A stretch of DNA of 53,894 nucleotides, taken from the NCBI RefSeq assembly GCF_030161475.1, contig NZ_BSUG01000076.1:1-53894 (forward strand). The letters are read 5' to 3'. Position 1 is the first letter of the stretch, and every line of letters starts with the position of its first letter. The notes under the pieces are model-generated. The model made no database searches. It worked only from the letters and a program-made list of their open reading frames with translations, and was not told the DNA's origin. A program made the translations under genes and the position numbers. The stretch comes from Tetragenococcus halophilus subsp. flandriensis. Its GTDB lineage: Bacteria; Bacillota; Bacilli; Lactobacillales; Enterococcaceae. Below are positions 1 to 8,657 of this stretch, piece by piece.

Positions 1-379
<379 letters not shown>

Positions 380-555
380 AATTTGATCGATCAACACCGT
401 TGATCGTTCTTAGCTCTTCAACTTTTTGCTCGCGTGTTGTTCGCGTTTATTGCTTGGTTGCTTCTTCTTTCAAAAAAGCGCCCGACACATTGGTTCGTTT
501 GCTTGCTTTGTTCAGTTTTCAAAGGTCTACTGCTTGTTGCCGTAGCAACTTTTAT

Positions 556-584
556 ATCTTATCAACTCGACAAGGTTTTGTCAA
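556..584 (-). promoter_or_regulatory. rRNA operon promoter P2
   Basis: On the minus strand TTGACA (579-584) is followed after exactly 17 bp by TAAGAT (556-561). It is the promoter nearer to 16S, about 175 bp upstream of the mature 5' end. A small perfect hairpin (CGATCAAC/GTTGATCG, 388-406) lies in the leader just before 16S and may belong to the processing or antitermination region. Confidence 0.75.
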
Positions 585-646
585 TAACTTTTTTGACTTT
601 CGTTAATTTCGTAAATTTGATTCATTCAAAAAACAACGACTTAAAT

Positions 647-675
647 ATCTTAGCACTTCACTAAAATAACGTCAA
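647..675 (-). promoter_or_regulatory. rRNA operon promoter P1
   Basis: On the minus strand TTGACG (670-675) is followed after 17 bp by TAAGAT (647-652). The -10 hexamer is identical to that of P2, 91 bp downstream. Tandem promoters are usual for rRNA operons. The stretch 380-786 holds only this leader, the two promoters and the terminator of the next gene pair; I see no coding gene in it. Confidence 0.7.
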
Positions 676-741
676 TAACTTTTTTAACTTATATATAATA
701 TCTGTCGAACAATTGACCTCAACTAATTTATCACGAATAAA

Positions 742-788
742 AGTTAAAATCAATAAAGAATAATAACTTTTCTTTATTGATTTTAACT
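742..788 (-). terminator. Rho-independent terminator of the 787-1593 gene pair
   Basis: An 18-bp perfect stem (AGTTAAAATCAATAAAGA paired with its complement) has a short A/T loop and, on the minus strand, a following TTTATT run. The stop codon of the upstream gene (787-789) lies inside the stem. It separates that operon from the rRNA promoters. Confidence 0.85.
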
Positions 789-1149
789 AGAAGAAAGGCA
801 TCCCCTCGATATCCATATCTTGGATAATTTCACGAAACGTTTGCGCCTTTGCCCAATAGTATTCATTAGGTAATTCTGCTTGCTGTTGATTTTCTCGAGT
901 TTCAAAAACAAATAAAGGAACATTTGCATCTTGTATTTGTCCATTTGTCAATTCAACCAGTTGAATATTTTTAATATCAAGCTTTACCTCTTCTTTTAAA
1001 ACTTGAAGAATGTTTGCTAAACCTGTCTGTTCATCAGAAAAGTCTGTAAATGCCAAAGTAAATCTGTCTTCTGTTGTTCTTATTAAGAACTTCTTTGATC
1101 CATCTTCTAAATGAAGAATCACCGTACCAGCAACTTTTTTATTACTCAA
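787..1149 (-). CDS. hypothetical protein, about 120 aa
   Basis: I do not recognise this protein. It is a small, acidic, soluble-looking alpha/beta sequence with no signal peptide, no membrane segment and no metal motif. The order of its strands and the W/E-rich C-terminus faintly recall Nudix-like folds, but the Nudix box is absent, so I assign no function. A GTG at 1158 would overlap the Shine-Dalgarno itself (CGAGGTGA). The in-frame TTG at 1149 sits 6 bases after that SD and is the better start. The gene follows the S1-domain gene by about 50 bp on the same strand and ends in the 742-788 terminator, so the two are probably cotranscribed. Confidence 0.7.
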   Translation of the reverse strand: MSNKKVAGTVILHLEDGSKKFLIRTTEDRFTLAFTDFSDEQTGLANILQVLKEEVKLDIKNIQLVELTNGQIQDANVPLFVFETRENQQQAELPNEYYWAKAQTFREIIQDMDIEGMPFF

Positions 1150-1206
1150 ATCTTTCACCTCGGCTAGTTATCCTTTTTTAACAGCGTCGTATATTTTAAC
1201 ATGAAG

Positions 1207-1593
1207 TTATTTATTTTGTGAAGTCTTACCAGATAAAAGCATATCCATCGCTTCATCAGTCCATTCTGGTAAACATTCTTCTATTGATTGAAATCCAATA
1301 TCCTTATTTTTATTTGTGAAATAACGTTTTTTGTGATAAGGCGGACGAACAAATTGAGACTCAAGTGTACGCTTTGAAAGACTAATCTTTTGCGTATACT
1401 CGTCAATATCGATGATCTGTACTCTTACTTTTTCGCCAACTTGAACCACTTCTCGTATATCTTTAGTAAAACCTGATTGGATTTCTGATATATGAATCAA
1501 ACCTTGCGTATGATCATCTAAAGAAACAAAAGCACCGTATGTTTGAATTCCGGTAATCGTTCCTTCTAAAATTTCTCCAATTTTATAGCCCAT
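1207..1593 (-). CDS. yugI: S1-domain RNA-binding protein, GSP13/YugI/CvfD family
   Basis: A 128-aa protein with one S1 domain at residues 1-70. It opens with the typical GEILEGTITGIQTYGAFVSL strand pattern and contains the HISEI and VRVQIIDID segments of S1 folds. The C-terminal half is basic and ends in an acidic tail, as in B. subtilis general stress protein 13. Members of this family bind RNA or ribosomes and act in stress adaptation and post-transcriptional control. It is first in a two-gene minus-strand unit with the hypothetical gene at 787. A TATAAT lies just upstream of its start on the minus strand (1620s), with a poor TTCATT -35 at 17 bp. Confidence 0.88.
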   Translation of the reverse strand: MGYKIGEILEGTITGIQTYGAFVSLDDHTQGLIHISEIQSGFTKDIREVVQVGEKVRVQIIDIDEYTQKISLSKRTLESQFVRPPYHKKRYFTNKNKDIGFQSIEECLPEWTDEAMDMLLSGKTSQNK

Positions 1594-1681
1594 TTTATTC
1601 CCTCTTTTCGCAAATTTTATTATACTAGGAAATAGAAGAAAAATGAAGTATTGACTACGATACTTATTGAGGAGGAAAAAT

Positions 1682-2845
1682 ATGAGTCGATTTGATCAGA
1701 TTGTTGACCGTAAGAAAACACAAAGCGTGAAATGGGATACTATAGAAGCGAACTATAAACAAAAGGACCTGCTACCAATGTGGGTAGCCGATATGGACTT
1801 CAAAGCGCCTGAAGCGGTTCAAAAAGCTTTTAAAAACTACCTGGACCAAGGCGTATTCGGTTATTCAATTGTGCCAGATTCTTTGTATGAAGCCATTATT
1901 AATTGGCAAAAAAATCGCCACAATTTCACTATAAAAAAAGAAGAAATCTTATTAAACAGCGGTGTTGTGCCGAGTCTGGCTCTTAGTGTACAAGCTTATA
2001 CGAAACCTGGAGAGGCAGTTTTAATCCATGATCCCGTTTATCCACCTTTTGCGCAAGTGGTTGAAGATAATGATCGTAAACTTATTCGTAGTAAATTAAA
2101 TACAGACGATAAATTTACCATGAACTTAGATGAAATGGAGAAATTGATTCAAAAAGAAAATATTCGTTTATTTATCTTATGTAATCCGCATAATCCTGGA
2201 GGACGTGTTTGGAGCAAAGAAGAACTGCAAGCTGTCGGTAATCTTTGTAAAAAATATAACGTTATAGTGGTAAGTGACGAAATTCATCAAGACATTGTCT
2301 ATCAGCCAGAAACATTTACAACCTTTCAAAATGCGGATTCGTCATTTAAAGATTTCTCTATCGTATTAACTGCAGCGACAAAAACTTTTAACCTGGCTGG
2401 CATTAAAAATTCGATGGTGTTTATAAAAAATGCTGAGTTATTCCAAGCATTTCAAAAAATTCAACAAAAAAATCACCAAAACGATATCAACACTTTCGGC
2501 ATTATTGGTACACAAGCAGCCTATGAAGGTGGTAAAGAGTGGTTGGACGAACTACTAGTTTATTTAAAAGAAAATATCAATATCACCTACAACTTTTTTC
2601 AAAATGAACTACCTAATGTGAAAGTAAGTAAACCAGAATCGACTTATCTTATGTGGTTAGATTTTTCTGCTTACCATTTAACAGATAAACAACTAGAAGA
2701 AAAATTTATTAATGAAGCAAAAGTCGTATTAAATCCGGGAATTTCTTACGGCCAAGAAGGTTCACAACATATGCGTATTAACCTCGCCTGTCCCCGCGCT
2801 ACTTTAAAAGAAGGTTTGCGAAGAATCGCCGCAGCCTTTAAATAA
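1682..2845 (+). CDS. patB: PatB/MalY-family PLP-dependent C-S lyase (cystathionine beta-lyase type)
   Basis: A 387-aa fold-type I PLP enzyme. The N-terminus carries the family's MWVADMDF segment, followed by CNPHNPGGRVW, SDEIHQD and the PLP-lysine segment TAATKTFNLAG (lysine near residue 234). PatB/MalY enzymes split cystathionine or cysteine conjugates to thiol, pyruvate and ammonia; some also act as aminotransferases. A TTG at 1667 also opens the frame, but it overlaps the Shine-Dalgarno GAGGAGG (1669-1675), so ATG 1682 is the start. It is monocistronic, with a bidirectional terminator right after the stop. A dyad AAGTAT/ATACTT at 1646-1665 lies just before the SD and could be an operator. 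Confidence 0.9.
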   Translation: MSRFDQIVDRKKTQSVKWDTIEANYKQKDLLPMWVADMDFKAPEAVQKAFKNYLDQGVFGYSIVPDSLYEAIINWQKNRHNFTIKKEEILLNSGVVPSLALSVQAYTKPGEAVLIHDPVYPPFAQVVEDNDRKLIRSKLNTDDKFTMNLDEMEKLIQKENIRLFILCNPHNPGGRVWSKEELQAVGNLCKKYNVIVVSDEIHQDIVYQPETFTTFQNADSSFKDFSIVLTAATKTFNLAGIKNSMVFIKNAELFQAFQKIQQKNHQNDINTFGIIGTQAAYEGGKEWLDELLVYLKENINITYNFFQNELPNVKVSKPESTYLMWLDFSAYHLTDKQLEEKFINEAKVVLNPGISYGQEGSQHMRINLACPRATLKEGLRRIAAAFK

Positions 2846-2897
2846 AATAAGACGTATAGTGCAAATGCTAGAGTTTTGCGCTATACGTCTTATTTTT
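2846..2897. terminator. bidirectional terminator between patB and ppiB
   Basis: A long stem (AAGACGTATAGTGCAAA paired with TTTGCGCTATACGTCTT) is flanked by A-rich and T-rich tracts on both sides, so it can stop transcription from both converging genes. The stop codon of the cyclophilin gene overlaps the distal tract. Confidence 0.88.
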
Positions 2898-3483
2898 AAT
2901 CTTTTATTTCAATACGATCAATAATCACATCATCTACTGGACGATCTTGCGAGCCTGTTGGCACTTTTTCAATAGTGTTAACGATATCCATACCTTCAAT
3001 TACTTGTCCAAAGACTGTATGACGAAAATCCAGCCAAGGTGTCCCGCCATTTTTATAGGCTTCCACAATCTCCGAAGGATAACCTGCTTCTTGCATTTGA
3101 GCTACCATGTTCTCGGGAAGGTTTTTATTTGTTACGATAAAAAATTGACTGCCATTAGTGTTAGGACCCGCATTAGCCATCGATAAAGCGCCCTGCAAGT
3201 TGAACAACTCACTACTAAATTCATCTTCAAAATTTTCACCATAGATACTTTGACCCCCAGCACCACTTCCTGTTGGATCGCCGCCTTGGATCATGAAATC
3301 AGGAATGATCCGATGAAAGATAACTCCATCATAGTATTGTTTTTTTGCCAATTCGATAAAATTTTTTACAGTTTTTGGTGCTTGTTTATCAAATAATTGC
3401 AATTTAACCGCCCCTAGATTGGTTTGAATAATCGCTTGGGGACCTTCTTGTTTTGCTAAATTCATTTGTGGAAACTCAGTCAA
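2896..3483 (-). CDS. ppiB: peptidyl-prolyl cis-trans isomerase, cyclophilin type
   Basis: A 195-aa cytoplasmic cyclophilin that catalyses cis/trans isomerisation of proline peptide bonds. The diagnostic blocks are present in order: TVKNFIELAKKQYYDGVIFH, HRIIPDFMIQGGDPTG (catalytic arginine in FHRII), a GALSMANAG block, and NGSQFFI, with HTVFGQVIEGMD near the end. There is no signal peptide, so this is the PpiB type and not the PrsA-like foldase. Translation appears to start at TTG 3483, which has AAGGAGG eight bases upstream; the next in-frame ATG has no SD. It is a single gene divergent from the reductase at 3627. Confidence 0.93.
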   Translation of the reverse strand: MTEFPQMNLAKQEGPQAIIQTNLGAVKLQLFDKQAPKTVKNFIELAKKQYYDGVIFHRIIPDFMIQGGDPTGSGAGGQSIYGENFEDEFSSELFNLQGALSMANAGPNTNGSQFFIVTNKNLPENMVAQMQEAGYPSEIVEAYKNGGTPWLDFRHTVFGQVIEGMDIVNTIEKVPTGSQDRPVDDVIIDRIEIKD

Positions 3484-3626
3484 AAAAATTCCTCCTTCTT
3501 AAAATTAAATGCTTACCCTTTTATCTTAGCAGAAAAAAATAGGAATGCCAGCTCTTCATTTCTTTGTTATAATACATCTAACTGCATTAAAAAATCCAGA
3601 GAGTTCTATATAAAGGGGGCCAGAAA

Positions 3627-4607
3627 ATGGACATATATGATATTACGATCGTAGGCGCTGGTCCTGCGGGAATGTTTGCTGCTTTTTATGCAGGCATGCG
3701 CAATGCGAAAACTAAAATTATCGACACACTGCCACAACTAGGCGGTCAATTAACCACCCTGTATCCAGAAAAATATATTTATGATATTCCTGGATTTCCG
3801 AAAATAAAAGCGGATGAATTAGCACAAAATTTGGAAAAGCAACTAACAATGTTTAATCACCGTTATTGTTTGGAAGAAGAAGTGATAAACCTCAATTATC
3901 AAGAGGATTTTATTGAAATTGTTACCAATCAACGTACACATTATTCAAAAGCTGTGATTTTAGCTTTAGGTAATGGCTCTTTTCAACCGCGAAAGTTAAA
4001 GTTAGAACAAGCTGAAAGCTTTGAAAATAACGGTATCGATTATTTTATTACCGACCTTATGAAATATGCCGGTAAAAAAGTTGCTGTCGCAGGTGGAGGC
4101 GATTCAGCCGTCGATTGGGCCTTGATGTTAGAACCTATCGCTAAAGAAGTTTCCATTATTCATCGTAGAGGAAATTTCCGAGCGCATGAGCATAGTATGC
4201 AACAATTAAAAAATTCATCTGTACAAATTTTAACGCCTTACATCATTAGAGGTGTATCAGGCGATAAAAACTTAGACAGTCTACACTTACAAGTAGCTAA
4301 AAGCGAGGAAACGGTTGATTTAGCCATCGATTATTTAATTGTCAATTATGGTTTTTCCACCAACTTGGATTTAAAAGATTGGCAAATCAATAGTAACCGT
4401 CGCGGTATTCCGGTAAATTCTGATATGAAAAGTTCACAAGATGGTATCTATTGCTGTGGCGATATTACTTCCTACGATGGAAAAGTAGATTTAATTGCAA
4501 CCGGCTTTGGGGAAGCCCCTACAGCGGTTAATAATGCGCTTCATTATATTGACCCTAAAAATCGAACACAGCCTATGCATTCATCCAGTCTTTTTCAACA
4601 AAGGTAA
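3627..4607 (+). CDS. ferredoxin/flavodoxin--NADP reductase, YumC type (thioredoxin reductase-like)
   Basis: A 326-aa flavoprotein with an N-terminal FAD dinucleotide motif (GAGPAGMFAAFYAG, residues about 9-22), a central NADP motif (VAGGGDSAVDWAL, near residue 150) and the C-terminal GIYCCGDI and ATGFGEAP FAD segments. The redox-active CxxC of true thioredoxin reductases is missing, which is the mark of the YumC-type reductases that feed electrons to ferredoxin or flavodoxin. Start ATG 3627 follows AAAGGGGG. A TATAAT at 3568-3573 may be its -10 box. It is followed after 15 bp by the PgpA-like gene, probably in one transcript. The frame upstream of 3627 is not supported by any SD. Confidence 0.88.
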   Translation: MDIYDITIVGAGPAGMFAAFYAGMRNAKTKIIDTLPQLGGQLTTLYPEKYIYDIPGFPKIKADELAQNLEKQLTMFNHRYCLEEEVINLNYQEDFIEIVTNQRTHYSKAVILALGNGSFQPRKLKLEQAESFENNGIDYFITDLMKYAGKKVAVAGGGDSAVDWALMLEPIAKEVSIIHRRGNFRAHEHSMQQLKNSSVQILTPYIIRGVSGDKNLDSLHLQVAKSEETVDLAIDYLIVNYGFSTNLDLKDWQINSNRRGIPVNSDMKSSQDGIYCCGDITSYDGKVDLIATGFGEAPTAVNNALHYIDPKNRTQPMHSSSLFQQR

Positions 4608-4622
4608 TTAGGAGGTTCATTT

Positions 4623-5132
4623 ATGGTATTAGAAACAAAAACATTAGAAGAAAAAGCACGACAATTATTAAAAGAACGCGGCGTTTCCGTTATCGATATT
4701 GCTAAACTAGTCATGTATTTACAAAAAGATTATATTCCTGGGCTATCACTAGAAAATTGTGTAGATAGTGTCGACTCGGTCTTATCGAAAAGAGAAGTGC
4801 ACAACGCGATTTTAACCGGCATTCAATTAGATATTCTGGCCGAAGAAGATAAATTGTTGCAACCTTTACAAGAAATTGTTGCTCAAGATGAAGGACTTTA
4901 TGGTATTGATGAAATTCTGGCACTTTCTATTGTCAATGTGTATGGATCGATCGGATTTACCAACTACGGTTATATTGATAAAGTAAAACCGGGAATTTTA
5001 CAAATGTTAAATGATCACGAGGGACCGCGTATTCATACCTTCTTGGATGATATCGTAGGAGCAATCGCTGCTTCTGGTGCCAGCCGTTTAGCCCACCAAT
5101 ATCCCGATAATGCAGATCAATTGATGCATTAA
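4623..5132 (+). CDS. phosphatidylglycerophosphatase A-related protein (PgpA/YutG family)
   Basis: A 169-aa protein matching the small soluble PgpA-related family of Firmicutes (B. subtilis YutG-like). Its landmarks are an N-terminal helix with LLKERGVSVIDIAKLVMYLQ, GIQLDILAE, a central GIDEILALSIVNVYGSIG, and the conserved HTFLDDIVGAIAASGASRLA near the C-terminus. Related enzymes dephosphorylate phosphatidylglycerophosphate in phospholipid synthesis; the exact substrate of the soluble Firmicutes branch is less certain. A clear SD (TTAGGAGG) lies before ATG 4623. It is second in a two-gene unit with the upstream reductase. I see no terminator before the promoter at 5142. Confidence 0.82.
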   Translation: MVLETKTLEEKARQLLKERGVSVIDIAKLVMYLQKDYIPGLSLENCVDSVDSVLSKREVHNAILTGIQLDILAEEDKLLQPLQEIVAQDEGLYGIDEILALSIVNVYGSIGFTNYGYIDKVKPGILQMLNDHEGPRIHTFLDDIVGAIAASGASRLAHQYPDNADQLMH

Positions 5133-5141
5133 TATTTTATC

Positions 5142-5170
5142 TTGACCCAAATCAAAAACCCTTTTATAAT
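5142..5170 (+). promoter_or_regulatory. promoter of the MFS efflux gene
   Basis: TTGACC (5142-5147), a 17-bp spacer and a perfect TATAAT (5165-5170). The transcript would start near 5177 and carry a leader of about 105 nucleotides before the ATG at 5284. Confidence 0.8.
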
Positions 5171-5194
5171 ATTTTTGAACTAACCGTACAGATA

Positions 5195-5257
5195 ACACGG
5201 GACTTCCCGTGTCGAAAAAGAGGCGGTTTCTATTGATTTAGAAGCAGTCTCTTTTTT
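5195..5257 (+). promoter_or_regulatory. leader with hairpin plus intrinsic terminator (candidate attenuator)
   Basis: Between promoter and efflux gene lie a perfect 7-bp hairpin (ACACGGG/CCCGTGT, 5195-5212) and then a 15-bp imperfect stem (AAAGAG...CTCTTT outer pairs, 5217-5254) followed by six T. The second structure is a classic intrinsic terminator placed before, not after, the gene. AACCG at 5182-5186 can pair with CGGTT (5224-5228) inside the terminator and could form an antiterminator. This suggests expression by conditional read-through. What is sensed is unknown, and I recognise no described riboswitch class. Confidence 0.65.
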
Positions 5258-5283
5258 AATGATTTTAAAGGAGCATACGCACA

Positions 5284-6651
5284 ATGGAAAAAGTAAAAAT
5301 TCATTTATTACCGGCCGTTCTAGCAGCTGGTATCATGTCATTTTCGGGGGTGTTGATTGAAACAGCGATGAATGTCACCTTTCCCACTCTAACCTCAGAG
5401 TTTAATATTTCAACTTCGATGGTCCAATGGGTGACAACTATTTATCTACTGGTTATTTCTATTATGGTCCCTTTTTCGAATTATTTAATTAAAAACTTCT
5501 CCATTCGAAAATTATTTATGATCGCAAATTTCTTTTTCATCGCTGGACTTATAACCGACTTTATTTCTCCAACATTCTTCGTTTTACTTTTAGGACGCAT
5601 TTTGCAAGGGATTAGTACAGGTATCGCTTTACCGCTAATGTTTCATATTATTTTAACATTTACTCCTTTAGAAAAAAGAGGCGGGATGATGGGTGTCGGT
5701 ATGCTAACAACTTCCATTGCACCAGCAGTCGGACCTACATATGGCGGGTTGTTAACTTCAGTTCTTTCTTGGCATTATATCTTTTTATTTTTAATTCCTA
5801 TTTTACTTCTTTCTCTTGTCTTAGGCTTATATGCTATTCCAGAGATAAGCGTAGAAAAAAATAGCAAACTTGATATTACCAGTCTTTTGGGTATTGCTTT
5901 ATTATTTAGTGGATTACTAGTCTTTCTCAATCAGATGGGAAGTATCAAAAGTTTATTCCCGCTATTCATAGGAATGATTGGTTTAGTGATTTTCTTACAA
6001 CGTAGCGTCAAGTCACCTTTTCCTTTAGTAAAAATTGATGTGTTAAAAGACAAAGCTTTTGTCCTATTTTTATGTGGATTTCTTGTTTGTCAGTTCTTAC
6101 TTTTAGGTATTTCTTTTGTGTTGCCAAACTTTGTACAGATTGTCTCTGAAGAAAACGCCTTTATCGCTGGTTTAGTGATGTTACCTGGAGCCACAGTTGG
6201 TGCCATTTTGGCCCCTGTTTCTGGAAGAGTTTTAGATAAATACGGGGCTAAAAAGCCTATATTAATCGGATTAATATTAGCTGCTATCGGTTGGATTGCT
6301 TTAACACTACTTTTAAAACAACCTAGTTTAGCAAGCTTTGTAGCTGGTCATGTCTTTTATATGATTGGCCTTGGTTTTGCTTATAGTAATATGATGACAA
6401 GCGGTATGAATCTTTTAACACAAGAAGAGTGTGGAGATGGAAATACACTTTTTAACACCTTACAACAATTTTCCGGTGCAGTCGCTACTTCTATCGTGGC
6501 AAGTGTTATTAATATCTTCCAAGAAAATAATGCTGATTACCAAGTAGGCACGACTATAGGCGCGCAAGTAGCGATGCTTATTTTATTGTCTTTACTTTTA
6601 ATCATTATTATTGCCTGCACCATTCATTTTCGACAAGCTAAGCATAATTAA
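5284..6651 (+). CDS. MFS transporter, DHA2 (EmrB/QacA, LmrB-like) drug efflux family
   Basis: A 455-aa, very hydrophobic protein with 12-14 predicted membrane helices. Features of the DHA2 drug:H+ antiporters are visible: FPTLTSEFNIS at the end of helix 1, the motif-A-like loop after helix 2, LLGRILQGISTG in helix 4, and the motif C pattern GPTYGGLL in helix 5. The family exports cationic drugs, dyes or lincosamide-type antibiotics; the substrate cannot be read from sequence. SD AAAGGAG precedes ATG 5284. The gene stands alone behind its own promoter and a terminator-bearing leader, a layout used for inducible resistance pumps, and is closed by a strong terminator. Confidence 0.88.
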   Translation: MEKVKIHLLPAVLAAGIMSFSGVLIETAMNVTFPTLTSEFNISTSMVQWVTTIYLLVISIMVPFSNYLIKNFSIRKLFMIANFFFIAGLITDFISPTFFVLLLGRILQGISTGIALPLMFHIILTFTPLEKRGGMMGVGMLTTSIAPAVGPTYGGLLTSVLSWHYIFLFLIPILLLSLVLGLYAIPEISVEKNSKLDITSLLGIALLFSGLLVFLNQMGSIKSLFPLFIGMIGLVIFLQRSVKSPFPLVKIDVLKDKAFVLFLCGFLVCQFLLLGISFVLPNFVQIVSEENAFIAGLVMLPGATVGAILAPVSGRVLDKYGAKKPILIGLILAAIGWIALTLLLKQPSLASFVAGHVFYMIGLGFAYSNMMTSGMNLLTQEECGDGNTLFNTLQQFSGAVATSIVASVINIFQENNADYQVGTTIGAQVAMLILLSLLLIIIIACTIHFRQAKHN

Positions 6652-6680
6652 AAAAGCAGCGGCAATCCCGCTGCTTTTTT
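6650..6680. terminator. bidirectional terminator
   Basis: The stem AAAAAAGCAGCGG/CCGCTGCTTTTTT has a 5-nt loop. It serves both the MFS gene (plus) and the converging iron permease gene (minus), whose stop codon is at its edge. Confidence 0.9.
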
Positions 6681-7674
6681 AATTTATATTTACTTGATTC
6701 TTTTTCAATAAACGGAAAATAAAATAAGGGGCACCGATAATAGATACAATAATACCAGCCGCCATTTCTCCATTAGTTAAAATAATACGTCCTAAAATAT
6801 CACTATATAATAAAAGTAAACTACCTATAAAGACCGATATAAGTAAGGCGTGATTATTTTTTCGATTCACGATATTTTTTGCTAAGTGAGGTGCGATTAG
6901 ACCGATAAAACTAATACTTCCAGCAACAGATACGCTGATTGCTGCTAAAATAACCGCGCTAATAAGATAAAAAAGTTGTTTTTTCTTCAAAGGAACGCCT
7001 AAAGCGATAGCTTCCTCATCTCCCAAGCTGATCACTTCTAAGCTTTTTCCTTGAAATAAAATAAGAGGCAGTAAAATAAGCACACCAGGAAAAATCATGA
7101 GAACATGGTCCCAAGTTGTTCCCCAAATCGTTCCTGCTAACCAGGAAGTGACAAAACGATAACTATCCTGTGAAATACGAACAGTACCGATTAATGTTAA
7201 TGCTGAAATACCGGCATTAACTGCTATTCCAGCCAGTAATAAACGATTCGGATCAAATTTTTCTTTTTGTTTGCCGCAAAAATAAACTAGAAAAGCAGCG
7301 AGAAAACTACCTAAACAAGCAATCAGCGGTAATATATGACTTGACGTTTGGCTGGTAAAAAAGCCTAAATAAAGTAAAACAGTCAAACCAGCACCAGCGT
7401 TGATGCCTAAAATCCCCGGATCAGCTAAATCATTATGGGTAATACCTTGAAATAAATAACCTGAAACCGCCAGTCCAGCGCCGGCCAAAATAGAAACCAG
7501 TGTACGAGGCAAGCGAAAATCTAGGACAACCAACTGATGAGCTGGCGTCCCCTGATTTGTTAACACTGCTAAAATCTCTTTTAAAGATAAAGGGATCGTA
7601 CCAATACCAAGGCTTAAAGCTATCCCTGTAACTAATAAAACGCTCAGTAATAGCCAGACAGCTCCTTTTTTCAT
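6679..7674 (-). CDS. iron-siderophore ABC transporter permease (FecCD family), second permease
   Basis: A 331-aa polytopic protein (about 9-10 helices) of the FecCD/BtuC-type importers. It has the typical LPRTLVSILAGAGLAVSGYL and GITHNDLADPGILGINAGAG segments near the N-terminus and the ATPase-coupling GSISFIGLIAPHLAK loop in the C-terminal third. With its partner at 7671 it forms the channel that passes Fe(III)-siderophore (or a similar chelate) into the cytoplasm. It overlaps the upstream permease gene by 4 bp (ATGA-type coupling), so the two are translationally linked. It is last in the three-gene minus-strand operon and ends at the shared terminator. Confidence 0.9.
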   Translation of the reverse strand: MKKGAVWLLLSVLLVTGIALSLGIGTIPLSLKEILAVLTNQGTPAHQLVVLDFRLPRTLVSILAGAGLAVSGYLFQGITHNDLADPGILGINAGAGLTVLLYLGFFTSQTSSHILPLIACLGSFLAAFLVYFCGKQKEKFDPNRLLLAGIAVNAGISALTLIGTVRISQDSYRFVTSWLAGTIWGTTWDHVLMIFPGVLILLPLILFQGKSLEVISLGDEEAIALGVPLKKKQLFYLISAVILAAISVSVAGSISFIGLIAPHLAKNIVNRKNNHALLISVFIGSLLLLYSDILGRIILTNGEMAAGIIVSIIGAPYFIFRLLKKNQVNIN

Positions 7675-8657
7675 ACATTGCCCCTCCTGATTTGAATCAA
7701 TAATAATGGCACGCCAATTAATGTAATGATGACGCCTACCGGAGTTTCTAAAGGTGGAGCAAACAAGCGGGAGCCTATATCAGCTACAACAAAAAATAAA
7801 GCACCAAATAAAGTAGCAGCAGGAATAACAAAACGGTAATCATGACCCACAAAAAAGCGTACAATATGAGGAATAATCAAGCCTAAAAAGCTGATCGTTC
7901 CTACTAAAGACACAGCAGTCCCTGCTAATAACAACACACAAAGCATACTCTTTTCGCGAATTCTTTCTGGTTTTTTCCCTAAAGAAACAGCTGTTTCATC
8001 ACCCATAGCTAATAAAGTCACTTGCTTGCTGATCAGCCAAGCGCCGATAAGACCCACTAACAGCACGGGAAGAGCCACTTTAAGCTGCGGCCAAGTAACA
8101 TTTCCACTACCGCCTACAAACCAGAAAGTGATCTCTTGATTTAAGTTAAATAACAAACGGATACTTTGACTTAAAGCTGTAAAAAACGACCCGATCGCAG
8201 CCCCTAAAAGCACCATATAAATAGGTGAGCGCGTAAAAACACTTCGATTTGAAGCTGTATAAATCACAGCTAATACGATTGCAGCACCAATAAAAGAGGA
8301 CAGAATAGTTACAAATGGTGTGGGTGTAGTTGAAAAAGCAAAAGCGAGGGCAAGACCCAAACCAGCGCCAGCATTAATACCCAAAAGTCCCGAATCGGCG
8401 ATAGGGTTATGCGTAATTCCCTGCATCAAAGCACCTGCAGCGGCAAAAGCTGCTCCTACAGCCAAGGAGGCGACTGTACGCGGAAAGCGTAAATAATAGA
8501 TTAATTGGTGTGTTTGATTAGCCCTATCAAATTGTAAAAAAGAGTCTCTCACTTCTTGCCAAGAATTTTCAATCGCACCATATTTTAAAGAGGATGCCGC
8601 TGCTATAATCAATAAAATGACTAGTAATAAGAAAAACCAGGTTTTCTTCATGATCAA
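7671..8657 (-). CDS. iron-siderophore ABC transporter permease (FecCD family), first permease
   Basis: A 328-aa FecCD-type permease, paralogous to the next gene. It shows LRFPRTVASLAVGAAFAAAG, the GITHNPIADSGLLGINAGAG block, and the coupling loop GTISFLGLIIPHIVRF. N-terminal helix 1 starts almost at once, so there is no cleaved signal. The gene overlaps both neighbours by 4 bp (ATPase upstream, second permease downstream). The separate FhuB/FhuG-like pair with a FhuC-like ATPase and a remote binding lipoprotein is the usual Gram-positive arrangement for ferric hydroxamate or related siderophores. The exact ligand is not deducible. Confidence 0.9.
   Translation of the reverse strand: MIMKKTWFFLLLVILLIIAAASSLKYGAIENSWQEVRDSFLQFDRANQTHQLIYYLRFPRTVASLAVGAAFAAAGALMQGITHNPIADSGLLGINAGAGLGLALAFAFSTTPTPFVTILSSFIGAAIVLAVIYTASNRSVFTRSPIYMVLLGAAIGSFFTALSQSIRLLFNLNQEITFWFVGGSGNVTWPQLKVALPVLLVGLIGAWLISKQVTLLAMGDETAVSLGKKPERIREKSMLCVLLLAGTAVSLVGTISFLGLIIPHIVRFFVGHDYRFVIPAATLFGALFFVVADIGSRLFAPPLETPVGVIITLIGVPLLLIQIRRGNV

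Noticed and set aside
1646-1665. AAGTAT/ATACTT dyad before patB as a firm operator
   Set aside because: Short arms in A/T-rich DNA and no regulator nearby; only mentioned in the gene entry.
1667-1681. Upstream TTG start of the PatB-like gene
   Set aside because: The TTG is immediately followed by the AGGAGG of the real SD; ATG 1682 fits.
5195-5257. Known riboswitch class (preQ1, guanidine, Mn) in the efflux leader
   Set aside because: None of the conserved core sequences I know is present, so I kept only 'candidate attenuator'.
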